A stretch of 64,000 nt of DNA from Shewanella sp. HN-41. GTDB taxonomy: Bacteria; Pseudomonadota; Gammaproteobacteria; Enterobacterales; Shewanellaceae. The translations under genes were made by a program, and so were the position numbers. The first letter of the stretch is position 1. Each line of letters starts with the position of its first letter. This document shows, one piece after another, positions 27,453 through 36,919 of this stretch. The stretch is from contig NZ_AFOZ01000043.1 of assembly GCF_000217915.1 (NCBI RefSeq), forward strand, positions 122,189 through 186,188, given 5' to 3'. The notes beneath the pieces are model-generated. The model did not search any database and was not told where the DNA came from. It saw only the letters and a program-made list of their open reading frames with translations.

Positions 27453-27806
27453 TTAATCCTTAGGTGTGGCAGACTTATCGCCAAACCAAAGAGCCAATTT
27501 ATCCGCCGCGAGGGATTTGACTTCATCATCGATATATAAAGTCACCATAGTCAAGGCTGCAGCAAGAGCCCCTAAATCGTCGGTAAAACCCACCAAAGGT
27601 GTAAGATCGGGAATCGCATCTAAGGGAGAAATAAAATAGGCCAAGGCGCCGAAGATGACAGACTTGGCCCATTTAGGGGTATTAGGCTTTTGCGCCGCAT
27701 AATAAAGCCACAGGGCACGTTCGATCACCTCCCTGCCCGCCTGACGGCTAAAGAGTTTGATCTTGTTCCAAAATCCACTGTCGGTAAATTGCTCATCTGT
27801 CATCAT
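27453..27806 (-). CDS. YkvA family (DUF1232) protein
   Basis: The 117-residue protein has the DUF1232 core KSVIFGALAYFISPLDAIPDLTPLVGFTDDLG, of which the ISPLDAIPDL turn is diagnostic. A basic amphipathic N-terminus and two hydrophobic segments suggest membrane association. Function unknown across the family. GGAG lies just upstream of two adjacent ATGs, 27806 and 27803. Confidence 0.88.
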   Translation of the reverse strand: MMTDEQFTDSGFWNKIKLFSRQAGREVIERALWLYYAAQKPNTPKWAKSVIFGALAYFISPLDAIPDLTPLVGFTDDLGALAAALTMVTLYIDDEVKSLAADKLALWFGDKSATPKD

Positions 27807-28310
27807 TTAGCTCCTGTCGCTTGAAGATTGTTTGGGCAATACTAAACTCTCTCACCCTTTATTTATATCTTTCATCCATTGATGTTTCGATATAACTACT
27901 TTACGCAAACCCAAAAATAACATCAGCTCTAAAATGGCAACTTTCCACCCTAAATACTCAAATGTGAGAAAGAAACTGTCATTTTTGCAATCTTTAAGCA
28001 TGCAAGTGATTTTGTAAAGAGAATTTCCGCATAACCATGCAAGTGTGTCGTGCGGTATAAATCAACACGCTTATCACAGCGGCCTTTTAATTAAAATTAG
28101 AATAAAGGAATAAGATATTTTATGCAGGAAGTATCATTTAAATAGCACCACCTATATTTACTTTAATTAATTAGATAAAGATAGTTAAGTATTATTAACT
28201 CAATTCAATATCGATAAAATAAGTTAAATTTAAGATATGAGTATTAAAAAGTAAGACATCGGTCATGATTTTATTTATAACTCGCATATAAACTTCACTC
28301 CACAATAAAA
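27807..28310. other. Long AT-rich intergenic region upstream of the speF leader
   Basis: This gene-free stretch between ykvA and the speF leader becomes strongly AT-rich after 28080. It holds a 9-bp direct repeat ATGCAAGTG at 28000 and 28037, which might be a regulator site. I see no ORF with a credible start and no strong terminator. Confidence 0.5.
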
Positions 28311-28316
28311 TATAAT
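28311..28316 (+). promoter_or_regulatory. Candidate -10 box of the speFL-speF-potE operon
   Basis: A perfect TATAAT lies 36 bp upstream of the leader-peptide ATG, giving a short 5' end. The hexamer 17 bp upstream (ATAAAC) is a poor -35, so an activator is probably needed. Confidence 0.5.
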
Positions 28317-28346
28317 TGTTTTCTCTAAGTCATAATGGAGTCGTAT

Positions 28347-28451
28347 ATGAAGAGGAAATCTAAAATCATGGCGCATATTAGGCGCACGCGGCATATCATG
28401 ATGCCAAGCCAGCGTGACTATTTCGATCACTCATTTATCTTCCTCCGCTAA
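28347..28451 (+). CDS. speFL: Ornithine-sensing leader peptide SpeFL
   Basis: This 34-codon ORF starts at ATG with GGAG six bases upstream and ends 322 bp before speF. It aligns without gaps to the 34-residue E. coli SpeFL arrest peptide: Met8, His10-Ile-Arg-Arg-Thr14, His16-Ile-Met18, Arg23, Phe26-Asp27, Phe30 and Arg34 are the same at the same positions. In E. coli the HIRRxxH segment forms the ornithine-binding sensor in the ribosome exit tunnel. Stalling at the C-terminus then prevents Rho-dependent termination upstream of speF. The same role is inferred here. The second residues and the C-terminal segment (YFDHSFIFLR) differ from the enterobacterial version. Confidence 0.9.
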   Translation: MKRKSKIMAHIRRTRHIMMPSQRDYFDHSFIFLR

Positions 28452-28773
28452 TCCCGCGTAGGTAGTAGGCAAAGCTATAGCTAAGACATGGAACTATCTT
28501 CATAGTACCAGACACTTACATTACTGTAGTTTATAGGCTCACTATCTCGCATCGCTATCAAAGCATTCTTTTATTAGTGCAGTTTAACTGCGGCTAAGCA
28601 ATCCGCTTATCCAATAGAATATTATTCTACTTCTATTTAATTTAGCGGTTTAAGCATAGTCACAACTATTCTACACACGGAATTGCTATATCTAATTTTC
28701 ACGCCTCTAATGCAATTTAATTAGGTGTAGGCACTGTTGCATCCAAATTATTTAAAGTAAAAGGAAATTAACG
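28452..28773 (+). promoter_or_regulatory. speF leader region, presumed Rho-dependent attenuator
   Basis: These 322 bases lie between SpeFL and speF, are rich in A, C and T with few G, and contain no further ORF with a ribosome site. This fits a transcript segment loaded by Rho when the SpeFL ribosome releases. A weak hairpin (CTAAT with ATTAG, about 28708-28726) precedes the speF ribosome site AAAGGAAA. Attenuation is inferred from the E. coli system. Confidence 0.5.
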
Positions 28774-30936
28774 ATGAAATCATTAAAAGTTGCCGCCAGC
28801 TTATCTGTTAGATCTTGTTTCGATATAGACAGAGAAGTAGTCAATGTATTAACCACAGATTTTTGTGATGTTGGTGCAGCGGTAGTTTCAGTTGATGATG
28901 TTAGAAATGGTATCGTTGAAAAGATTAAAAACACCGGATTGAAACTACCCATCTTCGTTTCAGTTTGCTGTGAAGAAACTTTCCCAGATGATGTTTGTTC
29001 ATCAATTACTGGGGTATTTGAACTCTGTGGTGATAATACTGACTTCTACGGAAAACAGGTTGAAACTGCTGTCAATAAATATGAGCAAGCGCTATTACCT
29101 CCCTTCTTTGGCACATTGAAAAAATACGTTGAAATGGGTAATTCTACCTTCGCTTGCCCAGGCCATCAGGGTGGTCAATTTTTCCGTAAACACCCAGTAG
29201 GTCGTCAGTTTTTCGATTTCTTTGGCGAAACCATTTTCCGCGCCGATATGTGTAATGCCGATGTCAAATTAGGTGATTTGCTGATCCATGAAGGTGCTCC
29301 GCTCGACGCTCAAAAATATGCAGCCAAAGTCTTTAATGCCGATAAAACCTATTTCGTGCTGAACGGCACTTCATCATCAAATAAAGTGGCAACCAATGCG
29401 TTATTAGCTAAAGGTGATCTAGTTCTATTCGATCGCAATAACCATAAATCGAACCACCATGGTGCGCTAATTCAAGCAGGGGCTACCCCCATTTATTTAG
29501 AAACGGCGCGTAATCCCTTCGGTTTTATCGGAGGTATTGATGCTCACTGTTTCCAAGAATCCTATTTAAGGGAACAAATCCGCGAAATAGCCCCCGAACG
29601 TGCCGATGAAAAACGTCCCTTCCGTTTAGCCATTATCCAACTCGGCACCTACGACGGCACTATCTACAATGCTCGCCAAGTAGTTGATCGTATTGGCCAT
29701 CTATGTGATTACATCCTATTTGACTCGGCTTGGGTGGGCTATGAACAGTTTATTCCCATGATGAATGACTGCTCACCGCTACTACTCGAACTGACCGCCG
29801 AAGATCCCGGCATTATCGTGACTCAGTCGGTACACAAACAGCAGGCGGGGTTTTCACAAACCTCACAAATCCATAAAAAAGATAAGCATATCAAAGGTCA
29901 AGTAAGATACTGCAACCATAAGCGCTTCAACAACGCCTTTATGATGCATGCGTCTACCAGCCCCTTCTATCCCCTGTTTGCCGCATTGGATGTGAACGCG
30001 AAAATGCACGAAGGCGCCAGCGGCCGTTTTCTGTGGCGCGAGGCCGTGAAAGCTGGGATTGAAGCCCGCAAGTTATTGCTTAAAAAATGCAAATATATCA
30101 AACCCTTCATCCCAACTATGATCGATGGTCGCCTATGGCAAGAGTATGAAACCGAGCAAATGGCTGACGATTTACGCTTCTTCGAATTTGAGCCAGGGCA
30201 AAAATGGCACTCCTTCGACGGCTATGAAAAAGGCCAATACTTTGTTGACCCTTGTAAGTTCCTATTAACCACACCGGGCATAGATGCAGAAACGGGTAAA
30301 TATACCGAGTTTGGTATCCCTGCGACTATTTTGGCTAACTTCTTACGGGAAAATAATATTATCCCCGAGAAGTGCGACTTAAATTCGATTTTATTCCTGA
30401 TGACGCCCGCGGAAGATATGGCCAAGATGCAACATCTGGTCTCGCAAATCGCTCGCTTCGAGAAATTAGTCGATGAGGATGCGCCATTATCCGAAGTCTT
30501 ACCTAACGTCTATAACGCCAATAGAGCCCGCTACAAAGATTACACCATCCGCCAACTCTGCCAAGAAATGCACAACCTTTATGTCAGCCACGACGTAAAA
30601 CAACTGCAAAAGGAAATGTTCCGCCAAGCGCATTTCCCGAGAAAAGTGATGAACCCACAGGAGGCTAATCTCGAGTTTATCCGCGGCAAAGTGGAATTAG
30701 TGCCGCTATCGCAAATTGAAGGTCGCATCGCCGCCGAAGGCGCGCTGCCCTACCCACCTGGCGTGCTATGTATGGTGCCAGGAGAAATTTGGGGGGGCGC
30801 GGTGCAGCGTTATTTCTTAGCCCTAGAAGAAGGTATCAATTTATTACCCGGATTCTCACCCGAATTACAGGGAGTTTATCTCGAAAATACCCCAGCAGGA
30901 AAAATCCAAGCATTAGGTTATGTATTAGCTAAATAA
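28774..30936 (+). CDS. speF: Inducible ornithine decarboxylase
   Basis: This is a PLP-dependent fold-I (aspartate-aminotransferase-like) decarboxylase that converts ornithine to putrescine plus CO2, consuming a proton. The length of 720 residues equals the E. coli SpeF family. The N-terminal wing domain is followed by FACPGHQGGQFFRKHP, which binds PLP, and by SVHKQQAGFSQTS with the Schiff-base Lys355. It is followed after 84 bp by potE. The upstream SpeFL leader marks it as the inducible, acid-response type, not the constitutive SpeC. Confidence 0.97.
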   Translation: MKSLKVAASLSVRSCFDIDREVVNVLTTDFCDVGAAVVSVDDVRNGIVEKIKNTGLKLPIFVSVCCEETFPDDVCSSITGVFELCGDNTDFYGKQVETAVNKYEQALLPPFFGTLKKYVEMGNSTFACPGHQGGQFFRKHPVGRQFFDFFGETIFRADMCNADVKLGDLLIHEGAPLDAQKYAAKVFNADKTYFVLNGTSSSNKVATNALLAKGDLVLFDRNNHKSNHHGALIQAGATPIYLETARNPFGFIGGIDAHCFQESYLREQIREIAPERADEKRPFRLAIIQLGTYDGTIYNARQVVDRIGHLCDYILFDSAWVGYEQFIPMMNDCSPLLLELTAEDPGIIVTQSVHKQQAGFSQTSQIHKKDKHIKGQVRYCNHKRFNNAFMMHASTSPFYPLFAALDVNAKMHEGASGRFLWREAVKAGIEARKLLLKKCKYIKPFIPTMIDGRLWQEYETEQMADDLRFFEFEPGQKWHSFDGYEKGQYFVDPCKFLLTTPGIDAETGKYTEFGIPATILANFLRENNIIPEKCDLNSILFLMTPAEDMAKMQHLVSQIARFEKLVDEDAPLSEVLPNVYNANRARYKDYTIRQLCQEMHNLYVSHDVKQLQKEMFRQAHFPRKVMNPQEANLEFIRGKVELVPLSQIEGRIAAEGALPYPPGVLCMVPGEIWGGAVQRYFLALEEGINLLPGFSPELQGVYLENTPAGKIQALGYVLAK

Positions 30937-30943
30937 CGAATAT

Positions 30944-30978
30944 TGGCTGCGGCGTTAAATAACCCCGCGCTGCAGCCA
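30944..30978 (+). terminator. Hairpin between speF and potE
   Basis: TGGCTGC and GCAGCCA form a 7-bp stem with an inner GC-rich pairing. No T run follows, so it more likely sets mRNA processing or stability between speF and potE than termination. Confidence 0.4.
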
Positions 30979-31020
30979 GTTTCACACTTTATTATGAGTC
31001 ATATGAATTAGGTCGTTATT

Positions 31021-32340
31021 ATGAGTAAATCAGAGAATAAAATTGGCGTCGTCCAATTAACTATTATCACCATAGTCAATATGATGGGTTCGGGCATTAT
31101 CATGTTGCCCACCCAATTAGCCCAAGTGGGCACTATTTCGATTTTATCTTGGCTGATCACTGCCGCAGGTTCTACTGCGCTGGCCTTTGCCTTTGCTAAA
31201 TGCGGTATGTTCAGTAAAAAATCCGGAGGCATGGGTGGTTATGCCGAGTATGCCTTTGGGCGCTCGGGCAACTTTATGGCCAACTACACCTATGCGGTTT
31301 CGCTGCTCATTGCCAACGTCGCTATTGCCATCTCGGCTGTGGGTTATGCCGCCGTGTTGTTTGAAGTCAATTTAAGCCCTATGGCCATCTGTCTTGCCAC
31401 TATTGGCGTACTTTGGCTGGCAACGATTGCTAACTTTGGCGGCGCCCGCATTACTGGCCGCGTCAGTAGCGTAACCGTATGGGGCATCATCATTCCCGTC
31501 ATTGGCGTATCGTTAATCGGCTGGTTCTGGTTTGATATTGACCTCTACAAAGGCGCATGGAACCCCCATGAACTGCCCTTCTTCAAGGCCTTAGGTGGCT
31601 CAATTGCGATGACGTTATGGGCGTTCCTTGGCTTAGAATCCGCTTGCGCTAACTCTGAGACGGTTGATAATCCAGAGAAAAACGTACCTATCGCCGTAAT
31701 GGGTGGCACCTTAGGTGCGGCGCTTATCTATATCATTTCGACTAACGTGATTGCCGGTATCGTGCCTAACGCCGATCTTGCCTCATCCAACGCCCCCTTT
31801 GGTTTAGCCTTCGCGCAAATGTTTAATCCTACGGTCGGTAAAATCGTCATGGCCTGCGCCATTATCTCCTGTACAGGTTCACTGTTGGGTTGGCAGTTCA
31901 CCATTGCCCAAGTATTTAAAGCCTCGGCCGATGAGGGTTTCTTCCCGAAAATCTTCTCTAAGGTCAGTAAGGTCGATGCGCCAATTTGGGGCATGACGAT
32001 TATCGTATCTATCCAAACTTTTCTGTCGCTCATGACCATTAGCCCCTCACTCAGTAAACAGTTTGAAGCCTTAGTGAACCTCGCCGTAGTGACCAATATT
32101 GTGCCCTATATCCTATCGATGGCCGCCCTTGGCATTATGCAGAAACAGCTCAAAGTGCCTACCAATAAAGCGCGTGTGACAAACGTCATTGCCGTGATTG
32201 GCGCCCTGTACAGCTTCTATGCCCTTTATAGTTCAGGTGAAACCGCCGTTATGCTCGGTGCGATAGCCACCTTCTTTGGTTGGACGATTTACGGGGTGAT
32301 CTCCAATAAAACCCCAGTTGCTAATGCCCGTCCAGCCTAA
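31021..32340 (+). CDS. potE: Putrescine:ornithine antiporter
   Basis: This 439-residue APC-superfamily transporter with about 12 helices exchanges external ornithine for internal putrescine. It supplies SpeF with substrate and exports its product, which raises internal pH under acid stress. The first helix carries MMGSGIIMLPTQLAQVG, the APC G-S-G substrate-binding break, and ALWAFLGLESAC-type helix 6 is at about 205. It is encoded directly downstream of speF, as in E. coli. Confidence 0.96.
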   Translation: MSKSENKIGVVQLTIITIVNMMGSGIIMLPTQLAQVGTISILSWLITAAGSTALAFAFAKCGMFSKKSGGMGGYAEYAFGRSGNFMANYTYAVSLLIANVAIAISAVGYAAVLFEVNLSPMAICLATIGVLWLATIANFGGARITGRVSSVTVWGIIIPVIGVSLIGWFWFDIDLYKGAWNPHELPFFKALGGSIAMTLWAFLGLESACANSETVDNPEKNVPIAVMGGTLGAALIYIISTNVIAGIVPNADLASSNAPFGLAFAQMFNPTVGKIVMACAIISCTGSLLGWQFTIAQVFKASADEGFFPKIFSKVSKVDAPIWGMTIIVSIQTFLSLMTISPSLSKQFEALVNLAVVTNIVPYILSMAALGIMQKQLKVPTNKARVTNVIAVIGALYSFYALYSSGETAVMLGAIATFFGWTIYGVISNKTPVANARPA

Positions 32341-32388
32341 ATACGGCTGACTAGCACTGAATCTCCGTCCTTAAAAAACACAGACTGA

Positions 32389-32410
32389 GCCCTAGAATCA
32401 ATGCTAGGGC
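32389..32410. repeat. Hairpin before the porin gene
   Basis: GCCCTAG and CTAGGGC pair with an eight-base loop in the 103 bp between potE and the porin gene. There is no T run, so it may be a leader structure of the porin mRNA. Confidence 0.45.
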
Positions 32411-32443
32411 CCAGAGCTGACACTTGCTCATTTTGGTGAAATT

Positions 32444-33598
32444 ATGAATAAGATCCGCATCGCGTTACTGCTCCCCATGCTATTGGCGGCCACCAGCAGC
32501 CAAGCTGTTGAACTCTATAAAGATTCAAAAAACACATTAGATTTAAGTGGTTGGCTAGGTTTTGCCGCCCTAAATGACAGCCACGATACTTCGGTGATCG
32601 ACGATTCATCCCGGGTACGCTTTAGCTTTGAACGCAATGAAAAACATGGTTGGACCGCCTTTGCCACCACGGAATGGGGCATCAATATGGTTTCTAGCGA
32701 CGACAGCCTAGTGATGCAAGGTGGCAAACTCGCCGCCGAAAAAACCGAGGACTTCCTCTATAACCGCTTAGGCTATGTCGGCATGTCACACGAGGAATGG
32801 GGTAGCCTCAGCTTTGGTAAGCAATGGGGCGCCTACTATGATGTCGCAGGCACAACGGATCTACCGAACATCTTCGCCGGTTATAGCGTGGGCGCCTACG
32901 CCTTTAGCGATGGCGGTTTAACTGGTACAGGCCGTGCCGACTCCGCCTTTATCTATCGTAATAACTTTGGCCCAGTGCAAATTGCCCTGCAATACGCCGC
33001 CAAAACCAACGGCGATGTGGTCCTTAAAAATGATGACGGCAGCGAAATGGCAGACTCTGAACTGAGTTTCGATAGCAGCTACGGTGCCAGCATCACCTAT
33101 TCGGTAACTGAAAAGTTCAAGCTACTCGCAGGCTTTAACCGTGGTGATTTTGAAGGCCATCTCGGTAACACTCAAGTCGATGAAACCAATGAGATTGTCG
33201 GTATTGGTGCCATGTACGGTGATTATTATCACTATGCCGAAAATCGCCAAGCCAGTGGACTTTACGTTGGTTTTAATGCCCATCAAAGCAAGAATAATGA
33301 GTTAGTTGGCGGCGACCTTTACGATGCCACAGGTACCGAGTTGATGACGGCCTATCAATTTGATAACGGCTTTGTGCCTATGCTGGTTCTCAGTTATTTA
33401 GATTTAGATACCAATGCCAGCACGCCAATCCAAGGTAAATGGACCCGCCAATTTGCCATGCTGGGCCTGCACTATCGTTATAGCAACGACACTGTGATGT
33501 TTGCCGAAATGAAGCTGGATTTTAGCAATATGGATGATATAGCCCAAGAAGCACAGCAAGACAACGGCTTTGCGGTGGGGATTAACTACTTCTTCTAA
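32444..33598 (+). CDS. General-type outer-membrane porin
   Basis: This is a 384-residue precursor of a trimeric gram-negative porin. The signal peptide ends at SQA (residue 23) before VELYKDSKNTLDLSGW, the standard first strand. Many alternating beta strands follow, and the chain ends in GINYFF with the C-terminal Phe needed for BAM assembly. It lies 103 bp after potE on the same strand, possibly co-regulated for passage of ornithine or putrescine, although it may have its own promoter. A terminator follows. Confidence 0.92.
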   Translation: MNKIRIALLLPMLLAATSSQAVELYKDSKNTLDLSGWLGFAALNDSHDTSVIDDSSRVRFSFERNEKHGWTAFATTEWGINMVSSDDSLVMQGGKLAAEKTEDFLYNRLGYVGMSHEEWGSLSFGKQWGAYYDVAGTTDLPNIFAGYSVGAYAFSDGGLTGTGRADSAFIYRNNFGPVQIALQYAAKTNGDVVLKNDDGSEMADSELSFDSSYGASITYSVTEKFKLLAGFNRGDFEGHLGNTQVDETNEIVGIGAMYGDYYHYAENRQASGLYVGFNAHQSKNNELVGGDLYDATGTELMTAYQFDNGFVPMLVLSYLDLDTNASTPIQGKWTRQFAMLGLHYRYSNDTVMFAEMKLDFSNMDDIAQEAQQDNGFAVGINYFF

Positions 33599-33617
33599 CG
33601 TTGGGGTTGAGAATAAC

Positions 33618-33649
33618 GGCTCACGTCACTCATATCCGTGAGCCTTTTT
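33618..33649 (+). terminator. Terminator of the porin gene
   Basis: GGCTCACG and CGTGAGCC form an 8-bp perfect stem followed by TTTTT, 20 bp after the porin stop. Confidence 0.92.
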
Positions 33650-33734
33650 GAGACTGAGGCGCAGTGCACGTTCCGTCTACAAACGCTCACCGCACACTCA
33701 TTGGATGGTCCTGCTGGTTTGCCATCATCTCTAC

Positions 33735-33769
33735 GCCACTCCAAATCAAGGTGATGGAGTGGCCTTTTT
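33735..33769 (+). terminator. Second rightward terminator before ygiQ
   Basis: GCCACTCC and GGAGTGGC pair around a 13-base loop and run into CTTTTT on the plus strand. It lies about 85 bp after the porin terminator, facing the leftward ygiQ gene. It could be a backup, or it could end a short transcript starting between the two hairpins. Confidence 0.8.
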
Positions 33770-33782
33770 ACAATAAAGCTAA

Positions 33783-36152
33783 CTACTTAGCTTGCTGGCG
33801 TCCCGATGATGCTTTGCCGCCTCGAGATGGAGCACCGCCCTTAGCTTGACCGCCCGCCTTAACACTTGACTGACCGAATGGCGCCTTGGCTCCGGGACGG
33901 CTCGACTTAGGTGCATTTGGCTTGGCGGATGTGGGCTTACCCCCTTTAGCACCCGTCTTTGACTCGGCATTCACCTGTCCTTGGGCTGCACCTTTAGCCG
34001 AAGCTTTGGATTTACCCTCCCCCTTACGGTCATCGAATTGATTACCCGAGAAACGTGTAAAGGCTTTTTGGCCTTGGTTGGCATCCTTCATCCATTTAGG
34101 CCCGCGCTCATTGCGCCCTTCTGGCGGCACTAATTGATGGGGACTATTGCCGATCAAATCCTCACGCCCCATGGCAATCAAGCCTTCACGGATAATCGGC
34201 CAACCCGCAGGATCATGGTAACGCAGCAGCGCCTTATGCAGGCGGCGCTGACGGCCCTTCTTCGGTACAGGCACCACTTCACTGGTGTGCTTGACGTTTT
34301 TCAGCGAGTTGAGCTCAGTGTGATAAATGGTGGTCGCATTCGCCATCGGGGATGGATAGAAGTTTTGCACTTGGTCGAGCTTGAACTTACGCTCCTTCAA
34401 CCACAGGGCTAAATTCACCATGTCTTCATCGGTCGTGCCTGGGTGCGCCGAAATAAAATAAGGGATCAGGAACTGCTCTTTACCCGCCTCCTTCGAATAC
34501 TTGTCGAATAGCTCTTTAAACTTATCGTAGGCGCCCATGCCAGGTTTCATCATCTTACTGAGCGGCCCTTCTTCGGTATGCTCAGGGGCGATTTTCAAGT
34601 AGCCACCTACATGGTGTTGCACTAACTCTTTGACATAGGCGGGGTCTTCAATCGCCAGATCATAACGCACGCCCGAGGCGATCAAGATCTTCTTAATGCC
34701 GGGTACGGCGCGGGCGGCGCGGTACAAGTCGATCGTATGTTTATGATCTGTGCCTAAATGGCCGCAAATCGAGGGGAACACACAGGATAAACGGCGGCAG
34801 GTTTTCTCCGCTTTTTCGCTGGTACAGCCGAGGCGGTACATGTTGGCGGTGGGGCCGCCAAGGTCGGAAATCACCCCAGTAAAGCCGGGCACTTTATCCT
34901 GAATATCTTTGATTTCTTTGATAATAGATTCTTGTGAACGACTCTGGATAATCCGCCCTTCGTGTTCGGTAATCGAGCAGAAAGAGCAGCCTCCAAAGCA
35001 ACCGCGCATGATGTTGATCGAGGTTTTGATCATGTCATAGGCGGGAATTTTCGCCTTACCATAGATAGGATGCGGCACCCTTTGGTAGGGTAAATCGAAC
35101 ACGGCATCCATCTCGTCGGTATTGAGCGGCCAAGCGGGCGGGTTGACCCACACACCACGGTCACCGTGGGGCTGGAATAGCGCTCGCGCACAGCCGGGGT
35201 TTTGCTCTTGATGCAAAATCCGTGAGGCATGGGCGTATAAGTATTTGTCCTCAGACACCTTATCAAAGGCGGGCAGCAGCACATAGGTTTTATCCCAAGG
35301 CTTAGGACGTGGTGGCTGCACACTGATAGGTTTTGGCGCCTCGTTATCGAAGATTTTTACATCCGAAGGGCCAGATAAATTGGCGCAGCCTACATCATCG
35401 GCACCATAGGGATTCGGGATAGGATCTATCTTATGTAATTGATCGATCTTGCGTGAATCCATGCCCCGCCATTCAGGCAAAGGTTCGCGACGAATAACCG
35501 CAGTGCCACGCACATCATGCAGATCGTTAATCGACTCCCCCGCCGCTAAACGGCGCGCCACTTCGGCCAATGGCCGCTCGGCATTGCCGTACATCAGAAT
35601 GTCGGCCTTGGCATCGAAAATCACGCTGCGGCGCACTTTGTCTGACCAATAATCGTAATGGGCGATACGGCGCAGACTCGCCTCAATCCCGCCGATAACT
35701 ACTGGCACATCTTTAAAGGCTTCTTTACAGCGCTGGGTATACACAGTCACGGCGCGATCGGGGCGCTTACCACCGATATCGTCAGGGGAATAGGCATCGT
35801 CGGTGCGGATACGGCGGTCGGCGGTGTAGCGGTTAATCATCGAATCCATATTACCGGCGGTGACACCAAAAAACAGGTTTGGACGACCTAACTGCATAAA
35901 GGCGTCTTTGCTCGACCAATCGGGCTGGGAAATAATCCCCACGCGATAGCCTTGGGCTTCTAACATACGGCCAATGACCGCCATGCCAAAGCTTGGATGG
36001 TCCACATAAGCGTCACCTGTGACAATAATAATGTCGCAGCTATCCCAGCCAAGCTTATCCATCTCCCTACGGGACATAGGTAAGAAAGGCGCAGTGCCAT
36101 AACACTCGGCCCAATATTTGGGATGACTAAAAAGTGTGGATTCAACTTGCAT
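33783..36152 (-). CDS. ygiQ: YgiQ family radical SAM protein
   Basis: This 789-residue protein has a YgiQ N-terminal domain (about 20-320), a radical SAM core with CFGGCSFC (CxxxCxxC, about residues 384-391) and a C-terminal DUF3362-like region. Radical SAM enzymes cleave S-adenosylmethionine at a [4Fe-4S] cluster; the YgiQ reaction is unknown. The last 100 residues form a Lys/Ala/Gly/Ser-rich disordered tail. The start at 36152 has no strong ribosome site. Confidence 0.92.
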   Translation of the reverse strand: MQVESTLFSHPKYWAECYGTAPFLPMSRREMDKLGWDSCDIIIVTGDAYVDHPSFGMAVIGRMLEAQGYRVGIISQPDWSSKDAFMQLGRPNLFFGVTAGNMDSMINRYTADRRIRTDDAYSPDDIGGKRPDRAVTVYTQRCKEAFKDVPVVIGGIEASLRRIAHYDYWSDKVRRSVIFDAKADILMYGNAERPLAEVARRLAAGESINDLHDVRGTAVIRREPLPEWRGMDSRKIDQLHKIDPIPNPYGADDVGCANLSGPSDVKIFDNEAPKPISVQPPRPKPWDKTYVLLPAFDKVSEDKYLYAHASRILHQEQNPGCARALFQPHGDRGVWVNPPAWPLNTDEMDAVFDLPYQRVPHPIYGKAKIPAYDMIKTSINIMRGCFGGCSFCSITEHEGRIIQSRSQESIIKEIKDIQDKVPGFTGVISDLGGPTANMYRLGCTSEKAEKTCRRLSCVFPSICGHLGTDHKHTIDLYRAARAVPGIKKILIASGVRYDLAIEDPAYVKELVQHHVGGYLKIAPEHTEEGPLSKMMKPGMGAYDKFKELFDKYSKEAGKEQFLIPYFISAHPGTTDEDMVNLALWLKERKFKLDQVQNFYPSPMANATTIYHTELNSLKNVKHTSEVVPVPKKGRQRRLHKALLRYHDPAGWPIIREGLIAMGREDLIGNSPHQLVPPEGRNERGPKWMKDANQGQKAFTRFSGNQFDDRKGEGKSKASAKGAAQGQVNAESKTGAKGGKPTSAKPNAPKSSRPGAKAPFGQSSVKAGGQAKGGAPSRGGKASSGRQQAK

Positions 36153-36256
36153 CGATTTTGACCCGAAAGCGTAATGTCAAACAAAGGCGAAGCGAAAAAG
36201 CGCCGCACCGATTTAGGGACGCGGAGTATAGCAGGCAACTGTGGTTAAGTGCGATT

Positions 36257-36282
36257 AAAAAAACACCAATCAAGGCGTTTTT
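36257..36282 (-). terminator. Bidirectional-looking terminator after the MAPEG gene
   Basis: A stem of AAAAACGCC with GGTGTTTTT (one G-U pair) has T7 on the minus strand, and T5 on the plus strand. It is 80 bp downstream of the leftward MAPEG-family gene and upstream of ygiQ. Confidence 0.7.
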
Positions 36283-36362
36283 CAGGGTATTTCAACCTCG
36301 GCAGTAATACCCTTAAATCGGCTATGGATATGGCTTAGGGCGAAGGAGCAACGCCATGGGGC

Positions 36363-36761
36363 TTATAAGGTCTGTGCAAAATGCACTAGATTCACCAAAG
36401 CCAGCGAGATGATCACCACCCAGGTCAATAACACGCCCCAGAAACGGCCAAAATGATAACCGCCCTTGCCTTGAGTAAGGCCAATAGCATGGAGTAAACG
36501 CGCCACAATCCATACAGTCCCAAAACAATGCAAATAGAAATGCGCTAAGCCCCCCGTTTCCGCCAGTATCATTAGGATCAATGCGATAGGTGCATTTTCT
36601 ATCAAATTCGCATGGACGCGCCCCGCCAATACGAGGGCATTATTGCCACCGTCACCCAAACCAATTTTTTGGCTTCGTCTTAATTTCACCACCCGATAGG
36701 CCAAAGCAACTATCAATAAACCAGTCAAGCTGGCGTACAAACCGGTAACCATCAAAGGCAT
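36363..36761 (-). CDS. MAPEG-family membrane protein
   Basis: This is a roughly 132-residue protein with four membrane helices and the MAPEG signature RVHANLIENAPIALILM (helix 2, substrate/glutathione region). Bacterial members resemble YecN. Eukaryotic MAPEG proteins act on eicosanoids and glutathione, but the bacterial substrate is unknown. I chose the ATG at 36761, nine bases after GGGG. In-frame ATGs at 36776 and 36818 are alternatives. It is divergent from the ThrE-like gene. Confidence 0.85.
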   Translation of the reverse strand: MPLMVTGLYASLTGLLIVALAYRVVKLRRSQKIGLGDGGNNALVLAGRVHANLIENAPIALILMILAETGGLAHFYLHCFGTVWIVARLLHAIGLTQGKGGYHFGRFWGVLLTWVVIISLALVNLVHFAQTL

Positions 36762-36919
36762 GTTCCATTTCCCCATTGAAAAAAATCGACTATAGCCCGA
36801 ACCGCAAAAATTCAGCAATTTATTTGTATTAAGGTTAAAAGCCGTTAACCTTTTAGCGACAAGATAGGTTAATATGCGCCCGTGCTCCCTAACAACTTTA
36901 GAAACAGTGAATACCTCGA

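Noticed and set aside
28000..28045. ATGCAAGTG direct repeat as a known regulator site
   Set aside because: It matches no binding site I can name, and it is about 270 bp from the likely start of transcription.
32389..32410. Hairpin between potE and the porin as a terminator
   Set aside because: No T run follows the stem, so read-through from potE is possible.
33783..36152. Several long frames opposite ygiQ
   Set aside because: They follow from codon bias of the real gene; none has a start signal or family-like sequence.
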